64,000 nt of DNA, taken from assembly GCA_963828385.1 (NCBI GenBank), contig CAWHEF010000002.1:2728001-2792000 (forward strand), written 5' to 3'. The notes beneath the pieces were generated by a model. It saw nothing but the letters and a program-made list of their open reading frames with translations. It searched no databases and had not been told where the DNA came from. Origin of the DNA: Bog-756 sp963828385. GTDB lineage: Bacteria > Actinomycetota > Acidimicrobiia > Acidimicrobiales > RAAP-2. Below are positions 27,089 through 36,013 of this stretch, piece after piece (position 1 is the stretch's first letter; every line of letters starts with the position of its first letter). The translations under genes were made by a program, and so were the position numbers.

Positions 27089-28750
27089 TCACATCATGCC
27101 GCCCATGCCACCCATGCCACCCATACCGCCGCCCATGGCGGCGGCGGCGGCGGCAGCGGCGGCCGGATCGGCCTTCTCGGGCTTGTCGGCCACGAGCGCT
27201 TCGGTGGTCAACAGCAGGCCGGCGATCGATGCCGCGTTCTGCAGGGCAGAGCGGGTCACCTTGGCCGGGTCGATGACACCTGCCTTGACCAGGTCCTCGA
27301 GGTCGCCGGTGATGGCATTGAGCCCGGTCGTGCCGGACTCGGCCTCGACCTGGCGGACCGACACCGAACCTTCGAAGCCGGCGTTGGCGGCGATCGAATG
27401 GAGGGGGGCCACCAGGGCCTTGGCCACGATGGTTGCGCCGGTCGCCTCGTCCCCGTCGAGGGAGTCGGCGACCTTGTTGACAGCACCCCGCGACCGGACG
27501 AGCGCCGTCCCGCCACCGGCCACGATGCCTTCCTCCACGGCGGCCCGGGTAGCCGACAGGGCGTCCTCGATGCGGTGCTTCTTCTCCTTCAGCTCCACCT
27601 CGGTGGCGGCGCCGACCTTGACCACGGCCACGCCCCCGGCCAGCTTGGCCAGCCGCTCCTGGAGCTTCTCCCGGTCCCAGTCGGAGTCGGTCTCGTCGAT
27701 CTCGCGCTTGATCTGGGCGATCCGACCCTTCACCTCGTCGTTGGAGCCTCCGCCCTCGACGATGGTCGTCTCGTCCTTGGTCACGATGACGCGGCGGGCC
27801 TTGCCGAGGAGATCGACCGTGGTCGACTCCAGCTTCAGACCCACCTCCTCGGAGATGACCTGGGCGCCGGTCAGGACGGCCATGTCCTGGAGCATCGCCT
27901 TGCGTCGCTCACCGAAGCCGGGGGCCTTGACGGCCACCGAGGTGAACGTGCCCCGGATCTTGTTGACGACCAGGGTGGCGAGCGCCTCGCCCTCCACGTC
28001 CTCGGCCACGATCAACATGGGCTTGCCCGACTGCATGACCTTCTCCAGGACCGGCACGAGGTCGTGCACGGCGGTGATCTTGCCGTTCACGAACAGGATC
28101 AGCGGCTCGTCGAGCACTGCTTCCTGACGCTCGGCGTCGGTCACGAAGTACGGCGAGAGGTAGCCCTTGTCGAACTGCATGCCCTCGGTGAACTCGAGGT
28201 CGATGCCGAACGTGTTGGACTCCTCGACGGTCACCGTGCCGTCCTTGCCCACCTTGTCGATGGCGTCGGCCAGCACCTCGCCGATGGCGGTGTCGGCGGC
28301 GGAGATGGCGGCCACCTGGGCGATCTCCGTCTTCGAGTCGATCTCCTTCGCCTGGTCCTTGATGGAGTCGACGGCGGCGGCCACCGCCTTGTCGATGCCC
28401 TTGCGCAGGCCGAGGGGATTGGCACCGGCGGCCACGTTGCGCAGACCTTCGCGGATGAGGGACTGGGCCAACACCGTGGCCGTGGTCGTGCCGTCACCGG
28501 CGACGTCGTTGGTCTTCGTCGCCACCTCCTTCACGAGCTGGGCACCCATGTTCTCGAATACGTCCTCGAGCTCCACCTCGCGGGCGATCGAGACACCGTC
28601 GTTGGTGATGGTCGGCGCGCCGAACTTCTTCTCGATCACGACGTTGCGGCCCTTCGGCCCCAGCGTCACCTTGACCGTGTCGGCCAGCTTGTTCACGCCC
28701 GCCTCGAGCCCGCGGCGGGCCGATTCGTCGAACTTCAGGATCTTCGGCAT
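27089..28750 (-). CDS. groL: Chaperonin GroEL
   Basis: 553-residue 60-kDa chaperonin subunit. PKILKFDESARRGLEAGVNKLADTV, TLGPKGRNVVIEKKFG, DGTTTATVLAQSLI with the ATP-site Asp, and a C-terminal Met/Gly tail (MGGGMGGMGGMGGMM) are all canonical. Located directly after groES with a 1-base overlap. Expressed from the CIRCE-controlled promoter upstream of groES. In actinobacteria a Met/Gly tail usually marks a classical folding-type GroEL rather than the His-rich paralogue. Confidence 0.98.
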   Translation of the reverse strand: MPKILKFDESARRGLEAGVNKLADTVKVTLGPKGRNVVIEKKFGAPTITNDGVSIAREVELEDVFENMGAQLVKEVATKTNDVAGDGTTTATVLAQSLIREGLRNVAAGANPLGLRKGIDKAVAAAVDSIKDQAKEIDSKTEIAQVAAISAADTAIGEVLADAIDKVGKDGTVTVEESNTFGIDLEFTEGMQFDKGYLSPYFVTDAERQEAVLDEPLILFVNGKITAVHDLVPVLEKVMQSGKPMLIVAEDVEGEALATLVVNKIRGTFTSVAVKAPGFGERRKAMLQDMAVLTGAQVISEEVGLKLESTTVDLLGKARRVIVTKDETTIVEGGGSNDEVKGRIAQIKREIDETDSDWDREKLQERLAKLAGGVAVVKVGAATEVELKEKKHRIEDALSATRAAVEEGIVAGGGTALVRSRGAVNKVADSLDGDEATGATIVAKALVAPLHSIAANAGFEGSVSVRQVEAESGTTGLNAITGDLEDLVKAGVIDPAKVTRSALQNAASIAGLLLTTEALVADKPEKADPAAAAAAAAAMGGGMGGMGGMGGMM

Positions 28751-29043
28751 TACTTGGTCACCTTGGCAAGGACGTCACGGCTGGACAGGATGAGGAGGTC
28801 CTCGCCGTCGACGGTGATCTCGGTTCCGCCGTACTTCGAGTACACGACGGTGTCACCTTTGGCGATGTCGAGGGGGACGAGCTCGCCGGTGGTCTCCGCC
28901 CGCCGGCCTGGGCCGACACCCAGCACCTCACCCTGCTGGGGCTTCTCCTTGGCGGTGTCGGGGATCACGAGGCCGGAGGCGGTGGTCTCCTCCGACTCGT
29001 TGGGGCGGACGACGATGCGATCGTCGAGGGGCTGCAGACTCAT
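28750..29043 (-). CDS. groS: Co-chaperonin GroES
   Basis: 97 residues. LQPLDDRIVVRPNESEETTASGLVIPDTAKEKPQQGEV is the standard N-terminal half with the mobile loop (ETTASGLVIPD) that contacts GroEL. Preceded by AGGAGG eight bases before the ATG. First gene of the groES-groEL operon. Confidence 0.98.
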   Translation of the reverse strand: MSLQPLDDRIVVRPNESEETTASGLVIPDTAKEKPQQGEVLGVGPGRRAETTGELVPLDIAKGDTVVYSKYGGTEITVDGEDLLILSSRDVLAKVTK

Positions 29044-29067
29044 GGTTCGTGCCTCCTGTGGCGGGCG

Positions 29068-29094
29068 TTAGCAGTCGACGGTTGAGAGTGCTAA
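29068..29094 (-). promoter_or_regulatory. CIRCE operator (HrcA site) of groES-groEL
   Basis: On the minus strand: TTAGCACTC, nine bases, GACTGCTAA. One arm is a perfect match to the consensus TTAGCACTC-N9-GAGTGCTAA and the other differs at one base. It lies between the -10 box and the groES ribosome site, at the expected transcription start, so HrcA binding would block initiation until heat shock. Confidence 0.9.
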
Positions 29095-29122
29095 GACTAC
29101 CGGTCCCCGTGGGACTTGGCAA
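29094..29122 (-). promoter_or_regulatory. Sigma-70-type promoter of groES-groEL
   Basis: TTGCCA (-35) and TAGTCT (-10) separated by 17 bases, with the -10 box touching the CIRCE operator. The predicted start falls inside the operator. Confidence 0.65.
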
Positions 29123-29198
29123 CCGGGACGCGAGAGTGCCAGCAGCCAGGGGCGCCCCGACGTGGCGAGGCGCCCCGCCCGCTCGCCGGCGTCGACCC

Positions 29199-30215
29199 TC
29201 AGCCCGTCGGGACGAGCCGCAGGGTCGGATCGGCCCCGAGGTCGAGCGGGCTCGGCGGCCCGAGCCGGAGACGCCACCAGCCGGCGGCCGCCACCATGGC
29301 GGCGTTGTCCGTGCACAGGGCCCGGCTGGGCAGAAAGGCGCCGATGCCCAGGTCGGCGCAGACCGCTTCGATGCGCCGCCGGAGTAGCGAGTTGGCTGCG
29401 ACCCCCCCGGCGAGGCAGATGGCCGTGGCTCCGACCTCTTCGGCAGCGTCTGCGGCCCGGGCCACGAGCACGTCGACCACCGCCTGGCGGAACGAGGCGG
29501 CCACGTCGTCGGTGACAGCGTCCGGTCGGCTGCGCACCGTCGTGACCACCGACGTCTTGATCCCGCTGAAGGAGAAGTCGAAGCCGTCGCCGGGATACGA
29601 GCGGGGGAAGGCGAAGGCCTGCGGGTCACCGCGCTCGGCGGCGGTGTCGATGGCCGGGCCCCCGGGGTAGCCGAGGCCGAGGAACCGGGCCACCTTGTCG
29701 AACGCCTCGCCGGCGGCGTCGTCGATGGTGCCCCCGAGGAGCCGGTACCGACCGGGGGCGCTCACCTCGACGAGGAGGGTGTGGCCGCCGGAGACGAGAA
29801 GGACGACGAGCGGCCAGCCGAGATCGGGCTGCTCCAGCAGCGATGCGACGAGGTGCGCCTCCAGGTGGTTGACCCCGATGAGCGGGACGTCCCAGGCGAG
29901 GGCCAGGGCCTTGGCCTCGGCCACGCCGACGAGGAGCGACCCGATGAGGCCGGGCCCGTAGGTGACGGCCACGGCGTCGATGCCGGTACCGGCCAGGTCG
30001 GATCCGGCCTTCTCGAGGGCGTCGGTCACGACCGGGGTCAACAGCTCGACGTGGGCCCGGCCGGCCAGCTCGGGCACCACCCCTCCATAGCGGGCGTGGA
30101 GGTCGACCTGGCTCGAGACGACCGAGGAGACGATGGACGACCCGCCGTCGACCACGGCGGCCGCCGTCTCGTCACAGGAGGTCTCGATGCCGAGGATGCG
30201 GTGGGGTTTCTCCAC
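29199..30215 (-). CDS. tsaD: tRNA N6-adenosine threonylcarbamoyltransferase TsaD
   Basis: Transfers the threonylcarbamoyl group to A37 of ANN-decoding tRNAs, working with TsaB and TsaE encoded nearby. 338 residues. ILGIETSCDETAAAVV opens the ASKHA fold, GVNHLEAHLVASL carries the two metal-binding His, VSGGHTLLVEV and LAGGVAANSLLR bind nucleotide. The GTG at 30215 follows GGGGAG by six bases and gives the normal start; earlier in-frame codons lie in the preceding gene. Confidence 0.95.
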   Translation of the reverse strand: MEKPHRILGIETSCDETAAAVVDGGSSIVSSVVSSQVDLHARYGGVVPELAGRAHVELLTPVVTDALEKAGSDLAGTGIDAVAVTYGPGLIGSLLVGVAEAKALALAWDVPLIGVNHLEAHLVASLLEQPDLGWPLVVLLVSGGHTLLVEVSAPGRYRLLGGTIDDAAGEAFDKVARFLGLGYPGGPAIDTAAERGDPQAFAFPRSYPGDGFDFSFSGIKTSVVTTVRSRPDAVTDDVAASFRQAVVDVLVARAADAAEEVGATAICLAGGVAANSLLRRRIEAVCADLGIGAFLPSRALCTDNAAMVAAAGWWRLRLGPPSPLDLGADPTLRLVPTG

Positions 30216-30241
30216 CGCAAGCTCCCCGCTCACCACAGCAC

Positions 30242-30448
30242 TCAGGTCCTTCCGTCCCACCGCCCGAATCGCTGCTCCGCCGTCTTCTCGGTGACGCCCA
30301 GGGCGAAGGCGATGGCTGCCCACGACCGCCCGGCCCGACGGGCCTCGGCCACCTGGCGCCGTAGCCGGATCTCTGCCTCCACCAGCTCGCGGTTGGCCGT
30401 CACCACGTGGTTCACGTTCTCGTCCCACTCGTCGAACCGCCGAACCAT
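30242..30448 (-). CDS. Small helix-turn-helix protein
   Basis: 68 residues: a charged helical N-terminus and then RRAGRSWAAIAFALGVTEKTAEQRFGRW, which reads as a helix-turn-helix of the kind found in sigma region 4 or transposase-like HTH_23 domains. No other domain is present. It sits between rimI (30 bases upstream) and tsaD (26 bases downstream) on the same strand. Could be a local regulator. The specific family is not identified. Confidence 0.65.
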   Translation of the reverse strand: MVRRFDEWDENVNHVVTANRELVEAEIRLRRQVAEARRAGRSWAAIAFALGVTEKTAEQRFGRWDGRT

Positions 30449-30478
30449 CGGGTCAACGCTACCGTGCCGCGGCCCCGC

Positions 30479-31063
30479 TCATCGCCGCGACGTGACGGCG
30501 AAGCCCGTCCGCACCGCCGCTTCGATGGCAGCCAGCCGTTCCAGGTAGCCGGCCGAGTCGATGTCGCGCGCCCACATGACGTAGGCATCCTCACCGGTTT
30601 CGGGGTAGTAGTTCTTGCGCACCCCGACCGGGGCGAGGCCGAACCGCCGATACAAAGCGATGGCCCTGTCGTTCCCGACCCGGACCTCCAAGGTCAGATG
30701 CCGGGCGCCGCGCTCGAGGGCCGTTCGGACCAGGTCGGCGAGGAGGACGGCCCCGAGCCCCCGGCCCTGCCACTCCGGGTCGACGGCGATGTTGTTCACG
30801 TGCGCCTCGTCGTCGACGAACATCTGGCCCCCGAACCCGACGATCGTCGACCCGGACCACGCCGCACGGTAGGCGCGGGTCTTGCGCTGGGCCAGCTCCT
30901 CGACGAACAGCCGGTGGGTCCAGGGCTCCGCATAGGCGGCCCGCTCGACGCGGAGGACGGCGCTCAGGTCCTTCGTCCTCATCGGTGCCACCACGATGTC
31001 GGTCGGGGGGCGCCGCCCGTCCCCGTCCCGTCGTCGGGAAGGGAGCCGCCGGCGACCCGTCAC
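30479..31063 (-). CDS. rimI: Ribosomal protein S18-alanine N-acetyltransferase-like GNAT enzyme
   Basis: GNAT acetyltransferase. VNNIAVDPEWQGRGLGAVLL is the acetyl-CoA loop (Q/RxxGxG/A), and LEVRVGNDRAIALYRRFGLAPVGVRKNYY is the RimI signature end. A GTG at 31063 overlaps the tsaB stop by GTGA and adds 27 residues before the conserved core, which begins at the ATG at 30982 (MRTKDLSAVLRVE); either may be used. The tsaE-tsaB-rimI-tsaD order is the usual actinobacterial one. Confidence 0.88.
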   Translation of the reverse strand: MTGRRRLPSRRRDGDGRRPPTDIVVAPMRTKDLSAVLRVERAAYAEPWTHRLFVEELAQRKTRAYRAAWSGSTIVGFGGQMFVDDEAHVNNIAVDPEWQGRGLGAVLLADLVRTALERGARHLTLEVRVGNDRAIALYRRFGLAPVGVRKNYYPETGEDAYVMWARDIDSAGYLERLAAIEAAVRTGFAVTSRR

Positions 31064-31878
31064 GTCCCGGGCGGGACCGGCGCCCGCTGCTCCCAGTTGA
31101 TACGGGCATCGGCCGGGCGCCGGTAGTCGGGCACCAGCTCGACGGGTGCCAGCGGCGTCCCCCCGGAAGCGAGGCGGGCCCGGGCCAGCGTGGCGATCAC
31201 GAGCGGGGAGGGGGAGCGCACCTCCTCGACCAGTTCGAGGTCGACCCCGGGACACGACGACAGGAGGTCCCGGTAGCGGGCAGCCCCGGTACCGACGACC
31301 GCCACCGAGGTCTCGGCGGCGAGGTCGCCGAGCCAGTCGAGCAGCTCGCCGGGGTCGATGGGTTCCAAGCGGTCGTCCCGGATCGACGCCGGGTCGACCA
31401 CGAGCTCGCCGTCGTCACCGGTGATCCCGTCGGCGGTCACCGGACCGACAGCCGGTGCCGTCCGGTCATAGCGGTAGGCGGAGGCGAACACCTGGCCGCG
31501 GCGGGCGTCCACCACCGCCACCACCGCCGGCACCGGCGTGCCGGCGGCACGACCGGCCACGAGCGCAGCGCTGGCGGCCGCCAACGCATCGAGGCTGCTC
31601 ACCGCCGAAACCTCGATTTGGAGCGCCTGGGCCAGGGCCTTGGCCGTGGCCACGCCCACCCGCAGGCCGGTGAAGAGGCCGGGACCGGCATCGACGGCCA
31701 CGTGGCCGATCTCCCGGATCGTGCACCCCGACGACGCGCACACCTCTTCGATCGTGGGGATGAGAAGCTCGGCGTGCGCCCGGCCGCCGGCGTGGGCCCG
31801 TTCGACCCGCACGCCGCCGTCGCGCACGACCGCCGCCCCCACGGTGTCGGTGGCGGACTCGATGGCCAGCAGGTTCAC
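31060..31878 (-). CDS. tsaB: TsaB, threonylcarbamoyladenosine synthesis partner of TsaD
   Basis: 272-residue ASKHA-fold protein that pairs with TsaD. Starts VNLLAIESATDTVGAAVV. VDAGPGLFTGLRVGVATAKALAQAL is the TsaB hallmark, and VVDARRGQVFASAYRYD follows. The GTG at 31878 is preceded by GGGGGAGG and overlaps the tsaE stop by GTGA. Confidence 0.93.
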   Translation of the reverse strand: MNLLAIESATDTVGAAVVRDGGVRVERAHAGGRAHAELLIPTIEEVCASSGCTIREIGHVAVDAGPGLFTGLRVGVATAKALAQALQIEVSAVSSLDALAAASAALVAGRAAGTPVPAVVAVVDARRGQVFASAYRYDRTAPAVGPVTADGITGDDGELVVDPASIRDDRLEPIDPGELLDWLGDLAAETSVAVVGTGAARYRDLLSSCPGVDLELVEEVRSPSPLVIATLARARLASGGTPLAPVELVPDYRRPADARINWEQRAPVPPGT

Positions 31879-32399
31879 GACGACCTCCCCCACCGGCCCA
31901 GCGCCGCCTCGACGGCGGCCCACCGGTCGCACCAGGTCGTACCGGTCGAGCTCACGGTGATGGCCCGCCGGTCCACGGCGGCGCCGCCGCCGGGTGCCGA
32001 GAGCCGGACGGACAGGGCGTCGCCACCGAGCACCGGCCGGACGACGTCCCCCCACTCGACGAGGGCCAACCCACCGTCGTCGACCAGCTCGCCGAGGCCG
32101 AGGTCACCGACCTCGGCCAGGTGGTCGAGCCGGTACACGTCGGCGTGGAGGAGGACCCGGACCGCTCCCTCTCCGGGCGGCACCGGATACTGACGGACCA
32201 GGGTGAAGGTCGGACTGGTGACCGCCTCGGTGATCCCCAGCCCGGCGGCGAACCCCTGAGCGAAGGTGGTCTTCCCGGCCCCGAGGTCACCGGCGAGGAG
32301 TACGAGATCGCCGGCCCGGCAGCACCGGGCCAGGGCGGCGGCAAGAGACCTCGTCTCGTCCGGGTCCGATGTCTCGAGCTCGAGCGGGGCCGCAACCAT
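31875..32399 (-). CDS. tsaE: TsaE, tRNA threonylcarbamoyladenosine ATPase
   Basis: P-loop ATPase of the t6A complex, 174 residues. LLAGDLGAGKTTFAQGFAAGLG is Walker A, VTSPTFTLVRQY and LHADVYRLDHLAEVGDLGLGELVDDGGLALVEWGD are family signatures with the Walker B region. The ATG overlaps the glycosylase stop in TGATG. The C-terminal 25 residues extend past the usual end. Confidence 0.93.
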   Translation of the reverse strand: MVAAPLELETSDPDETRSLAAALARCCRAGDLVLLAGDLGAGKTTFAQGFAAGLGITEAVTSPTFTLVRQYPVPPGEGAVRVLLHADVYRLDHLAEVGDLGLGELVDDGGLALVEWGDVVRPVLGGDALSVRLSAPGGGAAVDRRAITVSSTGTTWCDRWAAVEAALGRWGRSS

Positions 32400-32968
32400 C
32401 ACGGACCCCATCCGACCAACTGCTTGGCTCGGACCAGATCGGCGCGCATCTGGGCCAGCACCACTCCACCCGACCGCAGGGCGGCGGCCGGATGATAGGT
32501 GGGCACGAGCTGGAAGGGGCCCATGGGATAGGGGCGTCCGCGGACCGTGGTGATCCCCTCGGTCGTCCCGAGCAGAAGCTTGGTGGCGAAGTTCCCGAGG
32601 GTCACCACCACCACCGGCTCGATCAACGCCAGCTGACTGTCGAGGTAGGGCCGGCAGGACTCGATCTCGTCGGGCCTCGGGTCCCGGTTGTCGGGGGGCC
32701 GGCACTTCACCACGTTGGCGATGTAGCACCGGCTGCGGTCGACTCCGAGCTCTTCTGCCAGCAGGCGATCGAGCAGCCTGCCCGACCGCCCGACGAACGG
32801 CTCGCCACGGAGGTCCTCTTCGTGCCCGGGTGCCTCGCCCACGAACATGAGGTCGGCATGGGGATCGCCCGTTCCGAATACCACCTGGGTACGGCCGGCG
32901 GCCAACGGACACCGGACACAACCCGACGCCACCCGGGCCAGCTCCTCCAGTTCAGGGCCCGGCGCCAC
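32399..32968 (-). CDS. Family 4 (iron-sulfur) uracil-DNA glycosylase
   Basis: Removes uracil from DNA. 189 residues. GEAPGHEEDLRGEPFVGRSGRLLDRLL is the family-4/5 motif, with GEAPG lining the uracil pocket. C17-x2-C20 near the N-terminus with the Cys in YIANVVKCRPP and ESCRPYL give the 4Fe-4S ligands. The C-terminal VPTYHPAAALR holds the catalytic-site His. Lies between alr and tsaE on the same strand. Confidence 0.9.
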   Translation of the reverse strand: MAPGPELEELARVASGCVRCPLAAGRTQVVFGTGDPHADLMFVGEAPGHEEDLRGEPFVGRSGRLLDRLLAEELGVDRSRCYIANVVKCRPPDNRDPRPDEIESCRPYLDSQLALIEPVVVVTLGNFATKLLLGTTEGITTVRGRPYPMGPFQLVPTYHPAAALRSGGVVLAQMRADLVRAKQLVGWGP

Positions 32969-32989
32969 GGCCGCATGGTAGTGCCCCCC

Positions 32990-34183
32990 TCAGCCGGACG
33001 ATCCCTCGTGCAACAGGCGGGGAACCCGGGCTCCGATGCCGCACAGGATCTCGTAGCTGATGGTCCCGGTCCTCTCGGCCCACTCGACGGCGGTGACCTC
33101 CTCGGCGCCCTGGCGGCCGAGCAGCACCACCTCGTCGCCCGGACGGACGTCGGCGCTGTCCGCCGGACCGCAGTCGATGACGATCTGGTCCATGGTCACC
33201 GTCCCGGCGAGCGGCCGGCGCACCCCGCCGACGAGGACCTCGCCTCCGGTGTCGAACAGGCGGCGGGGCAGCCCGTCGGCGTACCCGATGGGGGCGGTGG
33301 CGACGAGGGAGCGTTCGGACAGCGCCCGGCGACGGCCGTAGGAGGGCCGCTCACCGGCCTCGACGTCGCGCACGTAGGTCACCCGGGTCCGAAGCGAGAG
33401 CACCGGGCGCAGCGGCTGGACGGCCGCCGTCACCTGCTCGGCCAGGCTCGGCGAGGGAGCCACCCCGTAGAGGGCGATGCCGCACCGCACCAGGTCGCGC
33501 CGGGCGGCCGGCACACCGATGGCGCCGGCCGAGTTGGCCACGTGGGCCACGGGCGGGCACAGACCGTCGGCGGCGAGGGCGGCGACCACGCGGTCGAACC
33601 GCTCGAGCTGGAGGGCGGTGAACGCCCGGTCCTCTTCGGTGCCGCCTTCGGCCACGGCGAGATGGGTCCAGAGTGCGGCGAGGCGCAGCCCCTGCTTGCC
33701 GGCGAGGAGGGCGGCGAGGCGCGGGACGTCGTCGGGGTCGGCCCCCACCCGGTGCATGCCGGTATCGGCCTTCACGTGCACGTCCACCTCCGAGCCGCCG
33801 GCGCCGGCGCCGGGGCACCGTTCGTCGACGGCCCGGGCCACGGCCTCGATCCCCGCCTTCGTATAGACGGTCGGGGTCAGTCGCCGGGACAGCGCCTCTC
33901 CGACGGCGTCCACCGGTGGTTCGGACAAGAGGAGGACGGGGGCGTCGATCCCACCTTCCCGTAGGGCCACGCCTTCCTCGACCAGGGCCACGGCGAGGCA
34001 CGTCGCCCCGCCCTCGAGGGCGGCTGTGGCGACGGCGAGCGCCCCGTGGCCGTACCCGTCCGCTTTGACCACGGCACAGAGGGAGGCCGGCGCGGACAAG
34101 CGGGCGAGCACAGAGGCGTTGTGCCGGACGGCGCCGAGGTCGATGTCGGCCCACGCCGGGCGCCAGCGGTCAGCCACGCTCAT
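32990..34183 (-). CDS. alr: Alanine racemase
   Basis: PLP enzyme making D-Ala for peptidoglycan. 397 residues from the ATG at 34183, which overlaps the nnr stop by 14 bases; a GTG at 34177 would also serve. CAVVKADGYGHGALAVA contains the PLP Lys, VHVKADTGMHRVGADPDD and VANSAGAIG follow, and APIGYADGLPRRL is typical of the C-terminal domain. Part of the actinobacterial glmM-acpS-nnr-alr chain. Confidence 0.95.
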   Translation of the reverse strand: MSVADRWRPAWADIDLGAVRHNASVLARLSAPASLCAVVKADGYGHGALAVATAALEGGATCLAVALVEEGVALREGGIDAPVLLLSEPPVDAVGEALSRRLTPTVYTKAGIEAVARAVDERCPGAGAGGSEVDVHVKADTGMHRVGADPDDVPRLAALLAGKQGLRLAALWTHLAVAEGGTEEDRAFTALQLERFDRVVAALAADGLCPPVAHVANSAGAIGVPAARRDLVRCGIALYGVAPSPSLAEQVTAAVQPLRPVLSLRTRVTYVRDVEAGERPSYGRRRALSERSLVATAPIGYADGLPRRLFDTGGEVLVGGVRRPLAGTVTMDQIVIDCGPADSADVRPGDEVVLLGRQGAEEVTAVEWAERTGTISYEILCGIGARVPRLLHEGSSG

Positions 34184-35534
34184 ACCGCCCGAGCGCGTCC
34201 GACACGAGCTCGGGAAGGTCGCCCGCCACGAGTCCTTCCCTCCGGCCCGTCGACGCCGCCCGGCCATGGACGTGGGCGGCAAGGGCGGCAGCCTCTTGGA
34301 CGCCCGTCCCCCGGGCGATCATGGCCCCGATGATGCCGGAGAGGACGTCTCCGGTTCCCGCCGTGGCCAGGGCGGCCGTGCCGTGGACGGCGAGGAGCGT
34401 CCGACCGCCGGGCTCGGCCACCGCCGTGGTCGGGCCCTTCAACAGGGCCACCACCCCGGCCGAGCCGGCAAGGGCCCGGGCGGCTTCGATGCGATCGGGT
34501 CCGGGCTCGGTGCCGAGCAGCCGGGCGTACTCGCCGTCGTGGGGCGTGAGCACGACCGGCGAGCGGGCGGAGGTGAGCGCCTCGGTCGGGAGGGGGGCCA
34601 GTGCCACCAGGCCATCGGCATCGACCACCACCGGGACCGGCGACTCGGCCACCAGCCGCCGGACCTGGCTCGCCGTGGCGCCGTCCCGCCCGAGCCCCGG
34701 GCCCACGACCACGGCCGAGCACCGAGAAGCCGCCTCGAGCGCCGGGGCCGCCCAGCCATCGGCACCGAGCTCGACGGCCACCGCCTCGGACGGAGCCGTG
34801 GCGTCGAGACCGGCTCCGGGGACACCGAGGCGGACCATGCCGGCACCGGCCCGATAGGCGGCGTGCGAGCACAGAGCGGCGGCACCGGTCATCCCCGGGG
34901 AACCGGCCACCACGAGGACGGCGGCCGACCACTTGTTCGATCCCGGCGGCCGGGGCCGATAGAGGGAGGTGACGTCGGCGTCCTCCATCACCCAGACCCG
35001 GGGGTCACCGGTGGGAAGACCGATGTCGGCCACGTCCACCCGACCGGCCAGCCGCTTCCCCTGGCCCTGGAGCAGCCCCGGCTTCCACGCCGCGAACGTC
35101 ACGGTGACAGCGGCCGCCATGGGTGCACCGGAGGCCTCTCCGGTGTCGCCGTGGACGCCAGAGGGGATGTCGACGGCCAGGACCGGCGTCGTCTCCGGCA
35201 CCGATGGGGCGGCGTAGTCGCCCCGGAACCCGGTCCCGTAGGCGGCGTCGATGACGAGGTCGCAGGACCCGACCTCGTCGGTCGACCCGGCTTCCACCAC
35301 CGAGGTGGCCGCACCGCGGCGGTGGAGGAGATGGAGGGCGACCCGACCGTCGGCGCCGTTGTTGCCCGGGCCACACACGGCGACCACCCGTCTCCCGTAG
35401 GCACCGTCCAGAAGGTCGAGGGCGGCGGCGGCCACGGCGGCGCCGGCCCGCGCCACGAGCTGGTCCAGACCGACACCGTCCTGGGCGGCGGCATCGGCCG
35501 CCCGCATCTCGGCGATGGTGAGGACTGGCTGCAC
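34170..35534 (-). CDS. nnr: Bifunctional NAD(P)H-hydrate epimerase / ADP-dependent dehydratase
   Basis: Repairs hydrated NADH and NADPH. 454 residues. The N-terminal NnrE part has VCGPGNNGADGRVALHLL and LAVDIPSGVHGDTGE. The C-terminal NnrD part has VVVGPGLGRDG, VLTPHDGEYARLLG, LLKGPTTAVAEPGG and GTGDVLSGIIGAMIARG with the catalytic Asp. The start is a GTG at 35534 preceded by GGGAG, 11 bases after the acpS stop. Confidence 0.93.
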   Translation of the reverse strand: MQPVLTIAEMRAADAAAQDGVGLDQLVARAGAAVAAAALDLLDGAYGRRVVAVCGPGNNGADGRVALHLLHRRGAATSVVEAGSTDEVGSCDLVIDAAYGTGFRGDYAAPSVPETTPVLAVDIPSGVHGDTGEASGAPMAAAVTVTFAAWKPGLLQGQGKRLAGRVDVADIGLPTGDPRVWVMEDADVTSLYRPRPPGSNKWSAAVLVVAGSPGMTGAAALCSHAAYRAGAGMVRLGVPGAGLDATAPSEAVAVELGADGWAAPALEAASRCSAVVVGPGLGRDGATASQVRRLVAESPVPVVVDADGLVALAPLPTEALTSARSPVVLTPHDGEYARLLGTEPGPDRIEAARALAGSAGVVALLKGPTTAVAEPGGRTLLAVHGTAALATAGTGDVLSGIIGAMIARGTGVQEAAALAAHVHGRAASTGRREGLVAGDLPELVSDALGRYERG

Positions 35535-35545
35535 GGCTCCCGACG

Positions 35546-36013
35546 TTACGGCGCCTTCGCGACCGGTGCGGTGACCGGTGGCTTCGAGGTGCCGGGGCCA
35601 ACGGCTACGGCGACGGCCACCGCAACCCGATCGGTATGGCTGAGCGAGAGGTGCCACCGCCGGACCCCGGTCGTCTCCGCCGTGCGGAGGGCTCGACCGC
35701 GGAGCACGAGCGAGGGGGGCCCGGTCCCGCTGCGCACCACTTCGATCTCGACGAACCTCACCGTGCCGAGACCGACCCCGAGGGCCTTCATGGCCGCCTC
35801 CTTGGCGGCGAACCGGGTGGCGAGGCGGCGCACCGGCCTGGCAGCGGCCGAGGCGTAGTCCCGTTCGGCCTCGGTGAACAGCCGTCCGGCGATCCTCGGT
35901 CGGCGATCGAGGGCGTGGGCGAAGCGGTCGAGGTCGACGGCATCGATCCCCACCCCGAGAACGCCGGCCCACGCGCCTCCTGGCGGACCGTCGGCCCTGC
36001 CGCCCGCCCTCAC
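35546..36013 (-). CDS. acpS: Holo-[acyl-carrier-protein] synthase
   Basis: Transfers phosphopantetheine from CoA to ACP. VGIDAVDLDRFAHAL holds the Mg-binding Asp, FTEAERDYA and RFAAKEAAMKALGVG the second conserved box with Glu, and HLSLSHTDRVAVAVAV the third. The GTG at 36013 overlaps the glmM TGA and gives 155 residues, about 25 more than usual because of a Gly/Ala-rich lead; an internal start is possible. Confidence 0.9.
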   Translation of the reverse strand: MRAGGRADGPPGGAWAGVLGVGIDAVDLDRFAHALDRRPRIAGRLFTEAERDYASAAARPVRRLATRFAAKEAAMKALGVGLGTVRFVEIEVVRSGTGPPSLVLRGRALRTAETTGVRRWHLSLSHTDRVAVAVAVAVGPGTSKPPVTAPVAKAP

